Shown: positions 5,861 to 9,001 of the stretch, piece after piece
Layout of the letters: each line of letters begins with the position of its first letter
Position numbering within the stretch: the first letter of the stretch is position 1
Assembly (NCBI GenBank): GCA_965369325.1
Contig: CBDUQI010000228.1
Span: 1 to 9,001 of the forward strand
Source of the DNA: CBDUQI01 sp965369325
Lineage (GTDB): Bacteria; Pseudomonadota; Gammaproteobacteria; Steroidobacterales; JBCBZW01
Direction of reading: 5' to 3'
Length of the DNA stretch: 9,001 bases
Notes under the pieces: model-generated
Database searches by the model: none
Told to the model about the DNA's origin: nothing
Seen by the model: only the letters and a program-made list of their open reading frames with translations
Program-made: the position numbers and the translations under genes

Positions 5861-6222
5861 TGCCCGGGCTTGCGATCGATCACTTCATACTCCCCGTCCA
5901 GCGTGTCACCACTGGCCGGTGAGTTGTCGGGCTCCGTCGGTTTGCGATAGGTGCCGAACGCGCCGCCCGCCTCGCTACCCTCTGGTTTGGCGTCGGCACC
6001 GCGCAGCTTGCGTCGATGCCACCACAGCCGGGTGCGGAACGCGGCGAAGGCCACTGCGCCCAGCAGTACCAGCGTGGTGACGACAAAGAAGCCGACAAAC
6101 AATGCACCGGCCAGCAGCAGCGCGAGCACCACGAAACCCACAATGCGCGCGAGTGGCGAGGGGCTGATGCCGAGTCCGGCGCCGGGCGGCAGGCCGCGTC
6201 TAAAATCGTACTGTCCGTTCAT
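5857..6222 (-). CDS. Small two-helix membrane protein coupled to the RND permease
   Basis: This is a 121-aa protein I do not recognise. Residues 1-24 are polar with Gly/Pro. Residues about 25-63 form one long hydrophobic block (ARIVGFVVLALLLAGALF, then a VVTTLVLLGAVAFAAF segment) that fits two tight transmembrane helices. A basic cluster follows (RTRLWWHRRKLR, 63-74), which should stay cytoplasmic. The last ~45 residues are hydrophilic, probably disordered and Pro/Glu/Asp-rich. The ATG (6222-6220) overlaps the TGA of the RND permease as ATGA, with GGAG 8 nt upstream, so translation is almost surely coupled to the pump. Candidate roles are an accessory or assembly partner of the pump, or an unrelated membrane protein. 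Coding is supported by the overlap, the ribosome binding site and the clear hydrophobic/charged pattern. Confidence 0.75.
   Translation of the reverse strand: MNGQYDFRRGLPPGAGLGISPSPLARIVGFVVLALLLAGALFVGFFVVTTLVLLGAVAFAAFRTRLWWHRRKLRGADAKPEGSEAGGAFGTYRKPTEPDNSPASGDTLDGEYEVIDRKPGH
6219..6222 (-). promoter_or_regulatory. ATGA stop/start overlap (translational coupling)
   Basis: The RND permease stop TGA (6221-6219) overlaps the ATG (6222-6220) of the 121-aa membrane protein by 4 bp as ATGA. Ribosomes finishing the pump can restart directly, suggesting linked amounts of both proteins. Confidence 0.8.
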
Positions 6223-9001
6223 ACGGCATGCTCCGGCTCGGTAGTGGGGGTGCCCCGATCATTAGGCCGCGAATTATCGTCCGATGACGGGGTGCGGCGT
6301 GCCTGAAACCAGGCGGCGACGTTGGCCTGCACCATCAGCAGGCTGGGTGTCAGCAGCAAGGTCAGCAGCGTGGCAAAGGCCAGTCCGACCGCCACCGAGG
6401 TGGACAGTTGGGTCCACCACTGCGAGGACGGAGAGCCAACGGAAACCTGCCGGTCGAACAGATCTACGGTCACGCCAAACACCATGGGCAGCAAACCCAG
6501 GATGGTGGTGATTGTTGTTAGCATCACGGGGCGTAGGCGTTGCGCGCAGGTGCGCAGTATCGCCTCGGCCGCGTCCAGCCCGGTCGCGCGCAGATGATTG
6601 TAGGTGTCAATCAGGACAATGTTGTTGTTCACCACAATGCCCGCGAGTGCGACCACCCCGGTGCCGCTCATGATCACGCCGAACGGTTGCCCCAGGATAA
6701 GATGCCCCAGTAGTACGCCGCCGGTGGAGAATGCCACCGCGGTGAGAATTAGAAAGGCCTGGAACAGGCTGTTGAACTGGGTAACCAGGATAATGGTGAT
6801 CACCAGCATCGCGATCATCATCGCACGCATTAGAAACTGCATGCTCTCGTCCTGCTCTTCCACATCGCCGTGAAAGCTCACTCTCACCTGATCGTCCATT
6901 TTGAGCTCGGCAATGGTTTGTTTCAAAATAGCCGCCTGTGCGGAGACGTTTTCGCCGGGCATCAGATCGGCTGACACCGTGCGTGTGCGTTGCAGGTCGG
7001 TACGCTCGATCAGGCCCACTTGTTGGGCGGCCGTGCGGGTGACGAAGTTGCTGAGCGGTACCAGCCCGTCGGCTGCGGGAATCTGCAGCGTGTCCAGTGC
7101 TTCGATGCTGCGTGTGGCGGCCGGATAACGCACCCGTATTTCCACCTCCTCGTCGACATCGTCCGGGCGGTACTCGCCAATCTTCACGCCGTTGGTGACC
7201 AGCTGCACGGTGTTGCCCACCAAGGTGATGTCAGCGCCAAAGCGCGCGGCCTGGGCGCGGTCGACACTAAGGCGCCATTCGATGCCCGGCAGTGGCAGGC
7301 TGTCGACGATGTCGCGCAGGCCATCCTGCTCTTCCATGGTGGCTCTGATTTGTGAGACGGCCGCATCCAGCAACACGGGCGATCGCGAAGACAAACGTAC
7401 GTTCACCGGTTTGTCATCGAAGCTGCCTGCCTGCGGTGTGTGCGTTTCGACCACCAGCCCTGCAATGTCAGACGTACGGTTGCGAATCTCCTGCAACACA
7501 AGGTCGGCTTTGCGGCGCTGCTGCCAGGGGGCGAGCCCAAGCTGCAAGGTGCCGATTACGTCGCTGTTGCCGCGGTCGTTGCCCCCCACTTTGGCGTACA
7601 GCGAGCTGATCTCGTCCATGTCGGCAATACGGGCTTCCACCATGCTGACAAAGTGGTTCTTTTCCATCGTGGACAAGTCGCCGCGCGCGCGAATGTTGAC
7701 GTTGGCGAACTCAGGCTCCACCGACGGCCAGAACTCCATGCCGTGATTGAGCGCACCGTAAAGCAGGTAGATACCCAGCAGCAGGGCGGTAACACCCATG
7801 ACGTTCATCGCGGGCCGGCGCAGCGCACGGTCGAGCGTGCGCACATAGGTGCCAGTCAGCCCGGGCATGCTACGCAGGTCACCATCTTCGGCGGCGGCCA
7901 GTGCTCGCCGCACGCCTTCATTCGCTGGGGCGGCGCGGCCGAAAATGCCCCCCAGAACGGGAACAAACACCAGCGCCATCAGCAGCGAGGCGCACAGTGT
8001 AATGATCAACGTCTTAGGTAGAAACCCCATAAACTGGCCGGTGAACCCTGGCCAGAAGATGAGTGGCACAAACGCGGCGACGGTGGTTGCGGTCGAGGCG
8101 ATAATCGGCCAGGCCATGCGTCGCGCCGCAGTGCTGTAAGCGAGTTTGCGCGGCATGCCCTCAGCCATCTTCCGGTCGGCCAGCTCGGTTACCACAATCG
8201 CACCATCCACCAGCATTCCTACGGACAGAATCAGGGTGAACAGCACGACGATGTTTAGGGTGATGCCCGTGGTATACAGCACCAACAGGGCGGTGAGAAA
8301 CGAGCCGGGAATAGCGATGCCCACCAGGATCGCCGAGCGAATGCCAAGGATGCCGACGATGACGATGAACACCAGCAACACGGCGGCCAGAACATTGTTC
8401 TCAAGATCATCCACCATGATGCGGACATCGGATGACTTGTCGCGAGAAAACGAGGTGTCGATAGTATCCGGCCAGTAGGCCTGCTCGCGTTCGATCAGCG
8501 CTTTGACTTCATCGGTGGTCCGGATGATATTGGCGCCAGCACGCTTCACTACGTCCAGTGCGATCGAGGGGTTGCCATTGATGCGTGCAAAGCTCATCGC
8601 ATCTTTGTAGGTACGCCGCACCGAGGCGATATCGGAGAAGTGAACCACCCGCTCGCCGTCCACCTTGATCGGCAAGTTCAGGACGTCTTCCACGGTCTCG
8701 AACACACCCGGTACCTTGACCGGAAAACGGCCGCTGGCGCTGTTAAGCGCACCCGCCGCGACCAGTTGGTTGTTGCGCGAGACTAGCGCGAACAAGTCGC
8801 TCTGGGTGAGCCCGTAGCTTTCCATCGCGAGTGGGTCTACCACCACTTCCATCACTTCTTCACGGTCGCCGGCAATTTGCACTTCCAGCACGCCCGGCAG
8901 AGTTTCTATTGAGTCTTTCAGGGAGCGGGCGATATTGGTCAGTGTTCGCTCGGGCACCGCGCCGCCCACCTGAATCATCAGCATCGGGTCCATGCGCGAG
9001 A
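6219..9001 (-). CDS. RND superfamily efflux permease, AcrB/HAE-1-like (partial, N-terminus beyond the right edge)
   Basis: This is the inner-membrane permease of an RND pump, which uses the proton gradient to export drugs, lipophiles or other substrates through a periplasmic adaptor and an outer-membrane channel. The frame is open to the right edge, with M at 8993 internal, and about 927 residues are visible. The missing part is roughly the first 130-140 residues, including TM1. Counting from the Met at 8993: porter-domain sequence (LPGVLEVQIAGDREEV) at 32-47, TM2-TM6 at about 200-352, TM7 near 397-413, second porter domain at 430-715 and TM8-TM12 at about 722-889, then a polar tail. TM4 reads SVGMLVDGAIVVTE (D263-G264) where AcrB has two Asp. 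TM10 reads GIVVNNNIVLID where AcrB has its essential Lys. The adaptor gene is not visible and would be expected upstream, past the right edge. The family call is firm; the substrate is unknown. Confidence 0.95.
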   Translation of the reverse strand, partial: SRMDPMLMIQVGGAVPERTLTNIARSLKDSIETLPGVLEVQIAGDREEVMEVVVDPLAMESYGLTQSDLFALVSRNNQLVAAGALNSASGRFPVKVPGVFETVEDVLNLPIKVDGERVVHFSDIASVRRTYKDAMSFARINGNPSIALDVVKRAGANIIRTTDEVKALIEREQAYWPDTIDTSFSRDKSSDVRIMVDDLENNVLAAVLLVFIVIVGILGIRSAILVGIAIPGSFLTALLVLYTTGITLNIVVLFTLILSVGMLVDGAIVVTELADRKMAEGMPRKLAYSTAARRMAWPIIASTATTVAAFVPLIFWPGFTGQFMGFLPKTLIITLCASLLMALVFVPVLGGIFGRAAPANEGVRRALAAAEDGDLRSMPGLTGTYVRTLDRALRRPAMNVMGVTALLLGIYLLYGALNHGMEFWPSVEPEFANVNIRARGDLSTMEKNHFVSMVEARIADMDEISSLYAKVGGNDRGNSDVIGTLQLGLAPWQQRRKADLVLQEIRNRTSDIAGLVVETHTPQAGSFDDKPVNVRLSSRSPVLLDAAVSQIRATMEEQDGLRDIVDSLPLPGIEWRLSVDRAQAARFGADITLVGNTVQLVTNGVKIGEYRPDDVDEEVEIRVRYPAATRSIEALDTLQIPAADGLVPLSNFVTRTAAQQVGLIERTDLQRTRTVSADLMPGENVSAQAAILKQTIAELKMDDQVRVSFHGDVEEQDESMQFLMRAMMIAMLVITIILVTQFNSLFQAFLILTAVAFSTGGVLLGHLILGQPFGVIMSGTGVVALAGIVVNNNIVLIDTYNHLRATGLDAAEAILRTCAQRLRPVMLTTITTILGLLPMVFGVTVDLFDRQVSVGSPSSQWWTQLSTSVAVGLAFATLLTLLLTPSLLMVQANVAAWFQARRTPSSDDNSRPNDRGTPTTEPEHAV

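Noticed and set aside
5862..5869. GCCCGGGC palindrome as a terminator stem
   Set aside because: It is inside the last codons of the 121-aa gene, has no loop or T-run, and 8-bp GC palindromes are common in GC-rich DNA.
7192..8021. Plus-strand open frames of up to 193 codons within the RND gene
   Set aside because: Antisense to continuous RND porter-domain coding sequence; no ribosome binding site or motif.

Overview
The window looks like part of a moderately GC-rich Gram-negative chromosome, most likely a proteobacterium. The evidence is a tripartite-type RND efflux permease, a Tat-exported molybdopterin dehydrogenase with its 2Fe-2S subunit, and a 14-helix-type lactate permease. Neither genus nor species can be read from the sequence. 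Coding density is high. I see no tRNA, rRNA, CRISPR array, insertion sequence or integrase.

Layout. (1) Positions 1-815, minus strand: a two-gene unit for an isoquinoline-1-oxidoreductase-type (xanthine oxidase superfamily) enzyme. The 2Fe-2S subunit comes first, and the molybdopterin subunit follows 1 bp later and runs off the left edge. (2) Positions 816-1082: a divergent intergenic region holding a perfect 12-bp inverted repeat and a short open stretch that may be a gene remnant. (3) Positions 1083-2765, plus strand: a complete lactate permease (LctP/LldP family) with a GTG start. (4) Positions 2766-2879: a short convergent gap. (5) Positions 2880-5775, minus strand: a tight three-gene set transcribed as a 262-aa protein of unknown function, then a class I/II PLP aminotransferase, then an ornithine cyclodeaminase/mu-crystallin family protein. 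(6) Positions 5857-9001, minus strand: the C-terminal ~925 residues of an RND permease, translationally coupled through an ATGA overlap to a 121-aa two-helix membrane protein. Regions 6 and 5 lie on the same strand with only 81 bp between them, so read-through is possible.

How the genes may work together. The aminotransferase and cyclodeaminase-family enzyme probably act in one amino-acid or imino-acid conversion, and the unknown 262-aa protein is the best candidate for a new component of it. The dehydrogenase and the permease diverge from a shared control region with a strong dyad, which suggests joint regulation of uptake of a small hydroxy- or carboxylic acid and oxidation of an aldehyde or N-heterocycle. 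No lactate dehydrogenase is present to confirm lactate as the substrate. The RND permease lacks the usual second Asp in TM4 and the usual Lys in TM10, and it is followed directly by a small membrane protein of unknown role.

No dramatic new system is evident. The most interesting items are the unknown-protein/aminotransferase/cyclodeaminase set, the RND-coupled small membrane protein and the divergent palindrome.
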